This document shows, in pieces, positions 46,967-55,333 of a stretch of 64,000 bases of DNA. A model generated the notes under the pieces. The model was given only the letters and a program-made list of their open reading frames with translations, was not told the DNA's origin and searched no databases. The translations under genes and the position numbers were made by a program. How positions within the stretch are numbered: the first letter of the stretch is position 1; each line of letters begins with the position of its first letter. The stretch is from Lewinellaceae bacterium (GTDB lineage: Bacteria; Bacteroidota; Bacteroidia; Chitinophagales; Saprospiraceae), in NCBI GenBank assembly GCA_020636255.1, contig JACJYE010000005.1:366001-430000 (forward strand), in the 5' to 3' direction.

Positions 46967-47773
46967 ATGAGGCTGATAGATACGCATACACATTTGTACC
47001 TGGAACAATTTAGCCAGGACAGAGACGACATGATACAGCGCGCTATCCAGAGTGGGGTTGACAGGTTTTTCCTTCCCAATATCGATCGTTCGTCGATCGG
47101 GCCCATGCTCGATCTGGAAGAGGCCTATCCCGAACGCTGTTTTGCCATGATGGGATTGCACCCCTGCTCTGTGAATGCGGATTTCGAGGAAGAGCTGGCC
47201 ATTGTACGCCAGTGGCTCGACAAGCGCCCGTTTTGTGCAATAGGCGAGATCGGTATCGACCTGTACTGGGACAAAACATACATCGAGCAGCAAAAAGAGG
47301 CTTTCCTGATCCAGGCCGAGTGGGCTAAGGAACTGGAGATCCCTATTGTTATCCATACCCGCGACGCCATTGATATCACCATAGAATTAGTAGAGCGCAT
47401 CAAAGACAGCCGGCTTCAGGGTGTGTTCCACTGTTTCACCGGCACGCCGGAGCAGGCCGAGCGTATCCTTTCGCTCGGATTTTACCTGGGTATCGGCGGG
47501 GTGTTGACGTTCAAGAACAGCGGGCTGGACAAGGTAATGGAGCGCGTCGGGCTGGAGCAGGTAGTACTGGAAACAGATTCGCCCTACCTGGCGCCTGTGC
47601 CCTACCGGGGCAAGCGCAATGAGAGCGCTTATACACGGCTGGTCGCGGAGAAACTGGCGGCGGTGAAAAGCATGACACTGGAAGCCGTAGCGGAAGTTAC
47701 GACGAAGAATGCGACGGCGCTGTTCGCAAAGGCGGGCGTTGCCGCATCCGGTAATTCGGCGGGACGGGCCTGA
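46967..47773 (+). CDS. tatD: TatD family metal-dependent hydrolase (DNase)
   Basis: A 268-residue TIM-barrel protein with all metal ligands of the family: H7 and H9 in IDTHTHLY, the Glu of GEIGIDLYWD, His in IVIHTRDA, His in GVFHCFTG and Asp in VLETDSPYLAP. TatD proteins are cytoplasmic 3'-5' exonucleases or D-aminoacyl-type hydrolases. The exact substrate is not readable. The start ATG follows a -7-like box closely. No operon partner is seen; the tRNA-Ser gene downstream has its own promoter. Confidence 0.93.
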   Translation: MRLIDTHTHLYLEQFSQDRDDMIQRAIQSGVDRFFLPNIDRSSIGPMLDLEEAYPERCFAMMGLHPCSVNADFEEELAIVRQWLDKRPFCAIGEIGIDLYWDKTYIEQQKEAFLIQAEWAKELEIPIVIHTRDAIDITIELVERIKDSRLQGVFHCFTGTPEQAERILSLGFYLGIGGVLTFKNSGLDKVMERVGLEQVVLETDSPYLAPVPYRGKRNESAYTRLVAEKLAAVKSMTLEAVAEVTTKNATALFAKAGVAASGNSAGRA

Positions 47774-47862
47774 TGCCGGTGATAGCCAGCCGATTGCTGA
47801 GGGCGCGGGTGCGTGGAATTTTGATATATTCCATCTTTTTGCAAATTTTGTGTTGATCCGCA

Positions 47863-47892
47863 TTGGCAAAAAGTTCTTAATAACTATATTTG
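47863..47892 (+). promoter_or_regulatory. promoter of tRNA-Ser (and possibly exbB)
   Basis: TTG at 47863-47865 and TATATTTG at 47885-47892 are 19 bases apart, a complete Bacteroidota-type promoter. Transcription should begin near 47900, about 38 bases before the tRNA. Confidence 0.7.
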
Positions 47893-47937
47893 CTCAGGGC
47901 GAGCGGCTTTAGAGCCTTTGCCTTCAGTTCATTTCCC

Positions 47938-48025
47938 GGAGAGGTGCTCGAGTGGTTTAAGAGGCACGCCTGGAAAGCGTGTATACCCCAAAAGGGTATC
48001 AAGGGTTCGAATCCCTTTCTCTCCG
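47938..48025 (+). tRNA. tRNA-Ser (GGA anticodon)
   Basis: An 88-base cloverleaf: acceptor GGAGAGG pairs with TCTCTCC (48018-48024, one G-T pair). The anticodon stem is CACGC/GCGTG with loop CTGGAAA and anticodon GGA at 47972-47974. A long class II variable arm (TATACCC/GGGTATC-like) and the T-arm GGGTTCGAATCCC are clear. CCA is not encoded. exbB starts 58 bases downstream and might be cotranscribed. Confidence 0.97.
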
Positions 48026-48082
48026 CTAAACCAATTAAGTGTTCAACTTACTTTCAAAAACAATCGTAAAACCGTACTACCT

Positions 48083-48907
48083 ATGCGAAAATTAATAGCA
48101 CTGCTGCTGGTACTTGGCATGGCAGTATTCACCGGCAATTTCGTATATGCTCAGGGCGAAAGTCAGGAACAATCGACGGATTCGAGCAATGTTGAAGCGG
48201 CTACCGAAGAACCGGCCCCTGCTCCGGAACCTGCTGCCGAGGCTGCTCCTGCAGAATCCGAGGCTCCTCAGAGCGGCTATCAGCTCCTGAAAAAATACTT
48301 CATCGATGGGGACTGGCGATTCATGAGCTTCGTATTGATCACGCTCATCCTTGGCCTGGCCTTCTGTATCGAGCGCATCATCACGCTGAATATCGCTACG
48401 ACCAATACCGATAAGCTTCTGGCCCGTATCGACGACAACCTCAAGTCTGGTGACGTACAAGGCGCTATGGAGGTTTGCAAATCGACCCAGGGCCCCACGG
48501 CCAGCATTCTGTTCGAGGGCCTGAAAAATGCCGATGGCGGCCCCGAATCGGTGGAGAAGGCCATCGTCTCCTATGGTAGTGTACAAATGGGCCTGCTGGA
48601 ACGCGGCCTGGTTTGGATTTCTCTTTTCATCGCCATCGCACCGATGCTCGGCTTCTTGGGAACGGTTATCGGTATGATCCAGGCCTTCGACCGTATCGAA
48701 GCGGTTGGTGACCTTTCTCCTTCGGTTGTTGCCGGCGGTATCAAGGTGGCCCTTCTTACTACGGTATTCGGCCTTATCGTAGCCATTGTGCTGCAGATCT
48801 TCTACAACTACATCGTAAGCAAGATCGACGGTATCGTCAACAAGATGGAAGACGCTTCCATCGCCCTGGTTGACATCATGGCTGCTAACAATATTTTCAA
48901 GAAATAA
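48083..48907 (+). CDS. exbB: MotA/TolQ/ExbB proton channel family protein
   Basis: A 274-residue inner-membrane protein. Start at ATG 48083 (MRKLIALLLVLGMAV); the longer open frame would run through the tRNA. A signal-like helix is followed by an Ala/Pro/Glu-rich linker, then three membrane helices at about 95-115, 180-205 and 225-250. The ExbB/TolQ core is 'LVWISLFIAIAPMLGFLGTV' and 'VALLTTVFGLIVAIVLQIFY'. With the ExbD proteins downstream it forms a proton-driven complex that energises TonB-dependent outer-membrane transport. It is first in an operon of four genes. Confidence 0.93.
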   Translation: MRKLIALLLVLGMAVFTGNFVYAQGESQEQSTDSSNVEAATEEPAPAPEPAAEAAPAESEAPQSGYQLLKKYFIDGDWRFMSFVLITLILGLAFCIERIITLNIATTNTDKLLARIDDNLKSGDVQGAMEVCKSTQGPTASILFEGLKNADGGPESVEKAIVSYGSVQMGLLERGLVWISLFIAIAPMLGFLGTVIGMIQAFDRIEAVGDLSPSVVAGGIKVALLTTVFGLIVAIVLQIFYNYIVSKIDGIVNKMEDASIALVDIMAANNIFKK

Positions 48908-48922
48908 GAGAAATCTTAAGTT

Positions 48923-49408
48923 ATGTATAAATTCTTAACCAAGAACGGCCAGCCGATCGCTTTCGGGGTGGGGATTCTCATCTCCATTATCTTCCTGCTG
49001 GTTGTGGTTTCCAACATATCGGAATTCACGGCCCTGCCCAAGGAAGAACAATCGACGACCGGCATCTTCAACTTCGGGCTCGTCGGGGCCATTATCCTGG
49101 GCTTTATTGCTGCCCTGGCTATGGTGTTCTTCGGCCTGTACCAGATCGCCAGCGACTTCAAAGGCTCCGTAAAAGGGCTGATCGGTTTCGGCATCCTTCT
49201 GGCCGTATTCCTGATCGCTTATTTTACGGCCAGCGGCGAACCTACGCCGTATCTGAAGAGCGCGATCGATAAGTTCCAGGAGACAGGAGGCGTGCTTTCC
49301 GCCAATAACCTCAAGTTCATTGGCGCCGGCATTTCCACTTCGGTCATTCTGGTGCTTGCTGCTGCTGTAGCTTTCATCTTTTCAGAGATTCGTAACTTCT
49401 TTAAATAA
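48923..49408 (+). CDS. unknown four-helix membrane protein in the exb operon
   Basis: A 161-residue protein with about four hydrophobic segments ('FGVGILISIIFLLVVV', 'LVGAIILGFIAALAMVFFG', 'IGFGILLAVFLIAYFTA', 'GISTSVILVLAAAVAFIFSE'). I do not recognise a named family. Its place between exbB and exbD, with gaps of 15 and 8 bases, suggests a function with the ExbB-ExbD channel. A similar small membrane gene sits in this spot in other Bacteroidota exb operons, to my recollection. Confidence 0.75.
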   Translation: MYKFLTKNGQPIAFGVGILISIIFLLVVVSNISEFTALPKEEQSTTGIFNFGLVGAIILGFIAALAMVFFGLYQIASDFKGSVKGLIGFGILLAVFLIAYFTASGEPTPYLKSAIDKFQETGGVLSANNLKFIGAGISTSVILVLAAAVAFIFSEIRNFFK

Positions 49409-49416
49409 CAGGCATT

Positions 49417-49971
49417 ATGGCAAAAACGAGAGCCAGAGATCGGATGAGCAATGAGATCAATGCCGGCTCCATGGCCGATATTGCCTTCCTCTTGCTGATC
49501 TTCTTCCTTGTGACGACGACCATCGTCGAGGACAAGGGGATCACGGTAAAGCTCCCGCCCTGGTCGGAAGAAGAACCGGATATCACGAAGCTGAAGACCC
49601 GCAACGTCTTCTCCGTGTTGGTCAACGCTCAGGACCAGCTGCTCGTGCGTGGAGAGATCATGCCGATCGACCAGCTTAGGGAAAAGGCGAAGGTATTCAT
49701 AGCCAACCCCTACAACGATGAGACCATGGCTGAAAAGCCAACCAAGGCCATCATCTCGCTGAAGAACGACCGCGGCACCAGTTACGGCGTCTACCTTCAG
49801 GTATATAACGAACTGAAAGCCGCATACAATGAACTATGGGATGAGCTAAGCCGGCAGCGGTACGGAGTACCCTACAGTGAGGATATGAAATTCGCCTGGA
49901 AAAAGGCAATCCGGGATGAGATCCCCTTCGTACTTTCAGAAGCTGAACCGACAGCCTTTGGTGAAGAATAA
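49417..49971 (+). CDS. exbD: ExbD/TolR family biopolymer transporter (first copy)
   Basis: A 184-residue protein with the single N-terminal helix that carries the functional aspartate ('GSMADIAFLLLIFFLVTTTI'). A periplasmic domain follows that is longer than usual, with an extra helical segment near residues 115-150. It pairs with ExbB to use the proton gradient. It is third in the operon. The second exbD follows after 106 bases. Confidence 0.93.
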   Translation: MAKTRARDRMSNEINAGSMADIAFLLLIFFLVTTTIVEDKGITVKLPPWSEEEPDITKLKTRNVFSVLVNAQDQLLVRGEIMPIDQLREKAKVFIANPYNDETMAEKPTKAIISLKNDRGTSYGVYLQVYNELKAAYNELWDELSRQRYGVPYSEDMKFAWKKAIRDEIPFVLSEAEPTAFGEE

Positions 49972-50077
49972 CCGGCGTACCGGCCCGGAAAGCCCAGGCT
50001 TTCCGGGTTGCCGTCGAAAAACTGCCGATTATTACTTCACTCGTTCTCCGGAAGGGGAAAACTAAAAAAGACCAACA

Positions 50078-50572
50078 ATGGCTAAGTTTTCAAAAAAGAG
50101 AGGAAAAACTTCCCCGGCAGTGTCCACCGCTTCGCTTCCGGATATCATCTTCATGTTGCTGTTCTTCTTCATGGTGGTAACCGTGCTGCGGGATGCGGAA
50201 CTGAAGGTGAAGGTCACTACGCCTTATGCTACGGAGCTTACCAAGCTGGAAGAAAAGTCGCTGGTGAACTACATCTATGTCGGCCGGCCTGTGGAACGGT
50301 ACCGGGAACTGTACGGCACCAAGCCGCGTATCCAGTTGGGGGATAAGTTCTCCACCGTGAACGATATCCCGCTTTTTCTGGAACGCCACAGGATCAAAGT
50401 GCCGGAAGCACGCCATGGGCAGATCACTTCTTCCCTGCGTGTTGACGGTGAAGTGACGATGGGGATCGTCCAGGACGTTAAGACCCAGCTGCGCAAATCC
50501 GGCCAGCTCAAAGTGAACTACTCTGCACGCAAAGACCCGAAACGCAAAGGGTCAGGTGTAAAAGGAGATTAA
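50078..50572 (+). CDS. exbD: ExbD/TolR family biopolymer transporter (second copy)
   Basis: A 164-residue ExbD paralogue with 'ASLPDIIFMLLFFFMVVTVL' as its membrane helix, aspartate included, and a compact periplasmic domain. It differs clearly from the first copy, so it is an old duplication; two exbD genes per operon is common in Bacteroidota. A strong terminator 26 bases later closes the operon. Confidence 0.93.
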   Translation: MAKFSKKRGKTSPAVSTASLPDIIFMLLFFFMVVTVLRDAELKVKVTTPYATELTKLEEKSLVNYIYVGRPVERYRELYGTKPRIQLGDKFSTVNDIPLFLERHRIKVPEARHGQITSSLRVDGEVTMGIVQDVKTQLRKSGQLKVNYSARKDPKRKGSGVKGD

Positions 50573-50597
50573 TACGAAAGCCTGGTTTCCAGGTACA

Positions 50598-50640
50598 AAG
50601 CCTTTCAGCAGGGATGTGTTCCGGCTGAAAGGCTTTTTTT
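50598..50640 (+). terminator. terminator of the exb operon
   Basis: A 12-bp stem (50598-50609 with 50624-50635) is followed by a T-run to 50640. It stands between the convergent exbD and DUF4293 genes. Confidence 0.92.
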
Positions 50641-50649
50641 ATATCCGCT

Positions 50650-51090
50650 TCAACGCAGGCGGTCCATCGAGCGGACCAGCTTATCGTCTTTGCGGATAAA
50701 ACGATAAGCGAGCAGAAGGAACACCAGTGCAGCTACCGGCAGGTAAGCGCCCAGGCCGTCCTGAATAGTACTTTCTCCTGCGTCATTGCTGTTCTGCATA
50801 AAAAACAAGACGCCGAAAACAATGCCGATCAGGTTGGCGATAAAGGCAAAAATGCTCAGCCTCATCTGGGTGTTGCGGTTGCGGAACAGGAAGATACTGG
50901 CCAGGGCCAAAGCCCCTGCCACCGCGAAAAGCACCAGGAGCGCGATCTGGTCCTGGACGGAAAAGGCGCCGTCGCTGAAGATCGCCGACCCCTGTACCGC
51001 CTGTGCGGTTGTGGCGAAGGGCAGGCCCAGGGCTCCGAAAGAAGCGGCGGCCGCCAGCGCCAGAAAGATGGATTGTATCCGTTGTAACAT
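50650..51090 (-). CDS. DUF4293 family membrane protein
   Basis: A 146-residue protein with four membrane helices ('FLALAAAASFGALGLPF', 'IALLVLFAVAGALALASIFL', 'IFAFIANLIGIVFGVLFF', 'LPVAALVFLLLAYRFIRKD'). The start MLQRIQSIFL and the 'LFRNRNTQMRLS' loop are diagnostic of DUF4293, a family of unknown function restricted largely to Bacteroidota. It is convergent with the exb operon. Its -7 box candidate is TAATTTTG at 51121-51128. Confidence 0.85.
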   Translation of the reverse strand: MLQRIQSIFLALAAAASFGALGLPFATTAQAVQGSAIFSDGAFSVQDQIALLVLFAVAGALALASIFLFRNRNTQMRLSIFAFIANLIGIVFGVLFFMQNSNDAGESTIQDGLGAYLPVAALVFLLLAYRFIRKDDKLVRSMDRLR

Positions 51091-51120
51091 GCTTCAGTTT
51101 TTTTGATGACTAGTTCAGCG

Positions 51121-51128
51121 CAAAATTA
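51121..51128 (-). promoter_or_regulatory. -7 box candidate for the DUF4293 gene
   Basis: TAATTTTG on the minus strand, about 31 bases before the start codon. No -33 box at the usual distance. Confidence 0.45.
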
Positions 51129-51198
51129 GCAATCCCCCCTGCAGTATGAAACGATCCTTCGGAAAAAGAGGAGAGCTAGCGCTGTTGTCGCATTTTCC

Positions 51199-51229
51199 TT
51201 GTCGCAGTCTGATCCCTTCCCTACCTTTG
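51199..51229 (+). promoter_or_regulatory. promoter of the FAD oxidoreductase gene; decides its start codon
   Basis: TTG (51199-51201) and TACCTTTG (51222-51229) are 20 bases apart. Transcription would begin near 51236, downstream of the first ATG of the open frame at 51146. The true start is then likely TTG 51251. Confidence 0.65.
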
Positions 51230-51250
51230 CAGCCGTTAAACCACTGTAAC

Positions 51251-52408
51251 TTGTCAGATCCAAAATCATTAGCTTATCAGCTCAGTTACTGGGAGTGGGA
51301 TACCTTCTTCCGCGACGTAGATATCGTGGTGGCCGGTAGCGGCATCGTTGGCCTTAGCGCGGCCCTGCGCGCCCGCGAGCTGGCGCCGCACAGCCGGATC
51401 ATCGTGTTGGAAAGAGGTACCTTGCCCATCGGTGCGAGCACCCGCAATGCGGGCTTTGCCTGCTTCGGTAGTGTTTCCGAATTGCTCGACGACATGGCCT
51501 CGCATCCCGAAGATGCCGTTTGGGCCCTCGTAGAGCGCCGTTGGAAAGGGCTGCAGCGCCTTCGGCAACGCATTGGCGATACCCGCCTGCGTTATGCCTC
51601 CTGGGGGGGCTATGAACTCTTTCGGGCCGAAGAGCAGGAAACCTTTGAACAATGTGCTGAAGCTATTCCCGCTTTTAACCGCCAGCTAAAGGAGATGCTC
51701 GGTATCAACGAGGCCTACCGCCTGGCTAATGAGCAGATCAATAGTTTTGGCTTCCGTGGCGTGGCCAACCTGATCTGCAATACCGCTGAGGGGCAGCTCC
51801 ATGCCGGGGAGATGATGCTGGCACTTATGGGCTTGGCCCGTGAGGCCGGCATTGAAATGTATAACGGCATCTCCGTTCAATCGTTAGAAGATGATGGGGC
51901 CGGGGTGAATATTCGCTCCGGTTATGGCTGGAGCATTCGCTCCAGGCGGGTTATCGTAGCGACCAATGGACTGGCGCAGCAGCTGATGCCCTCGGTGGCA
52001 GTAAGGCCCGCCCGCAATCAGGTGCTCATCACCGAGCCTATACCGGGGCTACCGGTCAAGGGCACCTTTCATTACGACCGGGGGTACTACTATTTCAGGA
52101 ACGTCGATGGGCGTTTGTTACTCGGTGGGGGGCGCAACCTCGACCTTGAGGGGGAGACAACCTCCGAATTCGGGACTACGCCGCTCATCAGGAGCGCGCT
52201 GGTGAAGCTGCTCAAAGACCTCATCCTGCCGAGCCAGCCCGTAACGGTAAGCCAGTGGTGGAGCGGCATCATGGGTGTGGGCGGCCGCAAGTCGCCAGTA
52301 ATAGCACCTATTTCCGACAATATCGTGGTTGCAGTAAGGCTGGGGGGCATGGGCGTTGCTATCGGGATGTTGGTAGGGGAGGAGGGAGCCGAGCTGTTAC
52401 TGGGTTAA
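51251..52408 (+). CDS. FAD-dependent oxidoreductase (DAO family)
   Basis: About 385 residues from TTG 51251 (SDPKSLAYQLSYWEWDTFF); the upstream ATG 51146 lies before the promoter. The Rossmann FAD motif VVAGSGIVGLSAALRARE is near the N-terminus. It is followed by the adenosine-binding acidic residue in IIVLERG, and by 'GASTRNAGFACFGS', typical of D-amino-acid-oxidase-like enzymes. The C-terminal FAD contact 'VVAVRLGGMGVAIGMLVGE' is present. It should oxidise an amine or amino acid, but the substrate is unknown. No operon partner; the OstA-like gene begins 73 bases later on the same strand. Confidence 0.85.
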   Translation: MSDPKSLAYQLSYWEWDTFFRDVDIVVAGSGIVGLSAALRARELAPHSRIIVLERGTLPIGASTRNAGFACFGSVSELLDDMASHPEDAVWALVERRWKGLQRLRQRIGDTRLRYASWGGYELFRAEEQETFEQCAEAIPAFNRQLKEMLGINEAYRLANEQINSFGFRGVANLICNTAEGQLHAGEMMLALMGLAREAGIEMYNGISVQSLEDDGAGVNIRSGYGWSIRSRRVIVATNGLAQQLMPSVAVRPARNQVLITEPIPGLPVKGTFHYDRGYYYFRNVDGRLLLGGGRNLDLEGETTSEFGTTPLIRSALVKLLKDLILPSQPVTVSQWWSGIMGVGGRKSPVIAPISDNIVVAVRLGGMGVAIGMLVGEEGAELLLG

Positions 52409-52481
52409 AGAAGGGTTAAAGGCGTTAACAAAAACCGAGGCATCGCATTTTTTTGCCCGGAAAGTGAGAAGTTTGTAGGGA

Positions 52482-54413
52482 ATGAAGCAAATACATCAAA
52501 TATCATTTCGCTTACTGGCCTTCCTGTTGGCCCTGGCTGCGGCTACGCAGGCCGTAGCACAGGATCGGGGGCAGCAGCGGGCTCAGGCCCCTACCGCTCA
52601 GGATACTTCTAAACAGGGAGAAGTACAGGTCGACCACGCGGATGTCTTCGAGTACATTCAGCGCAAAGATTCCGTGGTACAGAAGCTGAACGGGCATGTG
52701 GAGTTGAGGCAGGACAGCGTTTTTATGTATTGCGATACCGCGGTGATCATCAACAACACCTATGTGATAGCTACCGGCCAGGTCCTCATCCAGCAAGGGG
52801 ATTCCCTGAGCGTTTTTTCGGATACGGCCACCTACGACGGCCTTGCCCGCCTGGCGGAGCTGTATGGAGAAGTGGTGTTGGTCAATGGTAAGCAGCAGTT
52901 GTTTACCGACCGGCTTACCTATGACCTGGAGAGCAAGGTGGCCACTTATGACAGAGGGGCTACCCTCACCCTGGATGAAACACAGCTGACCAGCAAGCGC
53001 GGCTATTACTATGTCGACGAGCGCCAGGTTTATTTCAAGGACAGTGTGACGGTGGTCGACCCCGAGTTCAGCCTTCGGTCCGATACGCTTGGCTTTCAGA
53101 CGGAAACAAGGGTCGTTACTTTCCTTGGCCCAACCCTCATCAGTGCCGACAGCGCCCGCATATATACGGAGAGCGGCTTTTACGATACCGGACAGAACCG
53201 GGCGGAGTTTACCCGAAATGCCCAATACGAAAAAGGTGCGCAACAGGCAACTGCCGATACGATACTGTATGATGGCAAGCAGAAAACGTACAGCCTGGAG
53301 GGCAATGCCCGGTTTGAAGAAGGTAAAAAACTGGCCACTGCCGACAGGATCATCTATGATGAGGCCAACGACAAATCCTTCCTGATCGGCCATGCCCGGT
53401 ATCAGGACGAAAAGCAGGACATCCTTGCAGGAGAGATCACCTATGATGCCAAAAACGAAGTGTACTCCACCCGTGGCCGGTCGGTGATCAGCGACCCGCC
53501 GCAGATCCTGGAAGCAGACCAGGTCGATTACAGCGAAGAGCGGGGCCTGGGCATCGCCATCGGCAATGTCATCTGGCGCGACACTTCTGCCGAATTGTCC
53601 ATCAGCTGTGAGCAGGCTGATTACGACCGCAAGCGGGACTACCTCAAGGCCAGCGGCGGGCGTTTCGGGCGGCCCCTTCTTATCACCCTGCTTGAAGAAG
53701 ATTCCCTTTTCATGGCCGCCGATACGCTCTACGCCGTGCGTGAAGATACCATAGCTGGCGACAGCACGCGCCTGTTGCGCGCCTTTCACGACGTGCGCAT
53801 CTACAAGAACGACCTGCAGGCGGTTTGTGATTCACTTTCCTATAGCACCAGAGACTCTATTTTCAGGCTATTCCAGCATCCCATCGTCTGGTCCGACACT
53901 TCGCAGTTCTTTGCTGATACGGTAAACCTGCTGTTGGCCAATAAAAAGATCGACAGGATATTCCTGCGCAACAACAGTTTCATCATCAATTCCCCGGATG
54001 AATTATTCTTCAATCAGGTTAAGGGCAAGAACATTACGGCCTTTTTCGAAGAGGGCGAATTGCGGCGCATGGAAGTTATTGGTAATGCCGAATCGGTATA
54101 CTATGCAAGGGATGATAAGGGCGGGTACGTCGGTGTGAACAAGACCGTTTGTTCGGAGATGGCCCTTTTCTTCGGGAACAACCAGGTAGAGCGCATAAAA
54201 TTCTACACGGAGCCCAAGGCGGAGATGCAGCCCATGCGGCAGGCCGACCATAATGCCCTTAAGATGCCGGGCTTTTTCTGGGAAAAGGCCCGCCGTCCCA
54301 ACGGCATAGAAAGCCTGTTCGCGCCGCATAGCGGCTCGTCGGGGCCGCCGCCAGTGGGAGCAGGGCCAGCGCCGCCCCCGGAAGGGGCGCCGGAGCCGCA
54401 AACCGGGCAATAG
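52482..54413 (+). CDS. OstA/LptA-like organic solvent tolerance protein
   Basis: A 643-residue exported protein (signal peptide ending AATQAVAQ). It has repeated beta-jellyroll strands of the OstA_N/LptA type ('VQKLNGHVELRQDSVFMYCD', 'ADTILYDGKQKTYSLEGNA', 'QILEADQVDYSEERGLG'). LptA-like proteins form the periplasmic bridge that carries lipopolysaccharide to the outer membrane. This one is three times longer than E. coli LptA, as is usual in Bacteroidota. The tail of about 35 residues is Pro/Gly/Ala-rich and GC-rich and looks disordered. The BatE-like gene follows 62 bases later. Confidence 0.85.
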   Translation: MKQIHQISFRLLAFLLALAAATQAVAQDRGQQRAQAPTAQDTSKQGEVQVDHADVFEYIQRKDSVVQKLNGHVELRQDSVFMYCDTAVIINNTYVIATGQVLIQQGDSLSVFSDTATYDGLARLAELYGEVVLVNGKQQLFTDRLTYDLESKVATYDRGATLTLDETQLTSKRGYYYVDERQVYFKDSVTVVDPEFSLRSDTLGFQTETRVVTFLGPTLISADSARIYTESGFYDTGQNRAEFTRNAQYEKGAQQATADTILYDGKQKTYSLEGNARFEEGKKLATADRIIYDEANDKSFLIGHARYQDEKQDILAGEITYDAKNEVYSTRGRSVISDPPQILEADQVDYSEERGLGIAIGNVIWRDTSAELSISCEQADYDRKRDYLKASGGRFGRPLLITLLEEDSLFMAADTLYAVREDTIAGDSTRLLRAFHDVRIYKNDLQAVCDSLSYSTRDSIFRLFQHPIVWSDTSQFFADTVNLLLANKKIDRIFLRNNSFIINSPDELFFNQVKGKNITAFFEEGELRRMEVIGNAESVYYARDDKGGYVGVNKTVCSEMALFFGNNQVERIKFYTEPKAEMQPMRQADHNALKMPGFFWEKARRPNGIESLFAPHSGSSGPPPVGAGPAPPPEGAPEPQTGQ

Positions 54414-54475
54414 TGGGGGCCCTACCTCTATACAAACTCTGATTGTCAACAACCACAAAACCTTTCATCATTTTT

Positions 54476-55252
54476 ATGAGTGGCCGTATATATCGCCGTT
54501 TTCGCTTTGCCGCTATGCTGTTCCTGCTGCTTGGGATGGCGCCGGCTATTATTGCACAGCCTCTCCAGCAGTTGGAGGAAGCGAATCAGGCCTTTCTGGA
54601 CAAAAACTTTGAAGAGGCTATCGGTTTGTATGAGTCTATATTGCAGGATGGCTATTACGCTCCGGGTTTGTATTACAACCTCGGCAATGCCTACTTCCGG
54701 GTGGGCAAACTTGGCAAGGCGATACTCCATTACGAGCGGGCGCTGAAATGGTCGCCGGATGATGAGCAGGTGCTTCAGAACCTGGAAATAGCGCGCAGCC
54801 AATTGAAAGACGACCTGCTTGTCGTCCCTGAATCCGGGCTGGTCCGCCGCTGGCATGCGGTGCAGGGGGCGCTGTCGTCCGATACCTGGGCGACAGTAGG
54901 CCTGGTTTTTTTATGGCTGGGCCTCGGAGGCCTGGCGCTATGGTTGTTGCATTGGGTGAGGCGGTACAAAAAAGCGGGTTTTATCGCTGGCTGGTTATTC
55001 CTTGCGTTGAGTATTTTGCCGCTGTTGCTGGCATTCGGGCGGGCCAGGCAGGAACACCGGAGCGATGGCGCCATCGTAATGGTTGCGGAAACGGTGCTGC
55101 GTGTAGCGCCCGATGAAGAGAGCAGGCAAGCCCTACTGTTGCATGAGGGCGTCAAGGTGCGCATCCAGGATGCCATCGGCAGCTGGTATCAGGTGCGCCT
55201 GAGCGATACTACGGAGGGCTGGTTGCCCAAAGATGCGGTGGAGAAAATATGA
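54476..55252 (+). CDS. BatE-like TPR and SH3-domain membrane protein
   Basis: 258 residues from ATG 54476 (MSGRIYRRFRFAAML); a TTG at 54443 is less likely. A signal peptide is followed by TPR repeats ('YYNLGNAYFRVGKLGKAILH'), two membrane helices ('VGLVFLWLGLGGLALWLL', 'AGWLFLALSILPLLLAFG') and a C-terminal bacterial SH3 domain ('VRIQDAIGSWYQVRLSDTTE'). The same order is known from BatE of Bacteroidota aerotolerance operons, but no batA-D genes are near. The SH3 domain may bind cell wall. Confidence 0.75.
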   Translation: MSGRIYRRFRFAAMLFLLLGMAPAIIAQPLQQLEEANQAFLDKNFEEAIGLYESILQDGYYAPGLYYNLGNAYFRVGKLGKAILHYERALKWSPDDEQVLQNLEIARSQLKDDLLVVPESGLVRRWHAVQGALSSDTWATVGLVFLWLGLGGLALWLLHWVRRYKKAGFIAGWLFLALSILPLLLAFGRARQEHRSDGAIVMVAETVLRVAPDEESRQALLLHEGVKVRIQDAIGSWYQVRLSDTTEGWLPKDAVEKI

Positions 55253-55265
55253 ACGGGGCGGATAT

Positions 55266-55293
55266 AAAAAAAGCCCTATCGAAGAGATAGGGC
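55266..55293 (-). terminator. terminator of the rplU-rpmA operon
   Basis: On the minus strand an 8-bp stem (55286-55293 with 55273-55280, loop 5) is followed by seven T. It is 41 bases past the rpmA stop. Confidence 0.9.
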
Positions 55294-55333
55294 CCGAAAT
55301 ATAAAGCTATGAAAACTAAAACTTTCGAAAGTA

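Noticed and set aside
47918..48082. Longer exbB start upstream of ATG 48083
   Set aside because: It would translate through the tRNA-Ser gene, and the signal-like helix begins at 48083.
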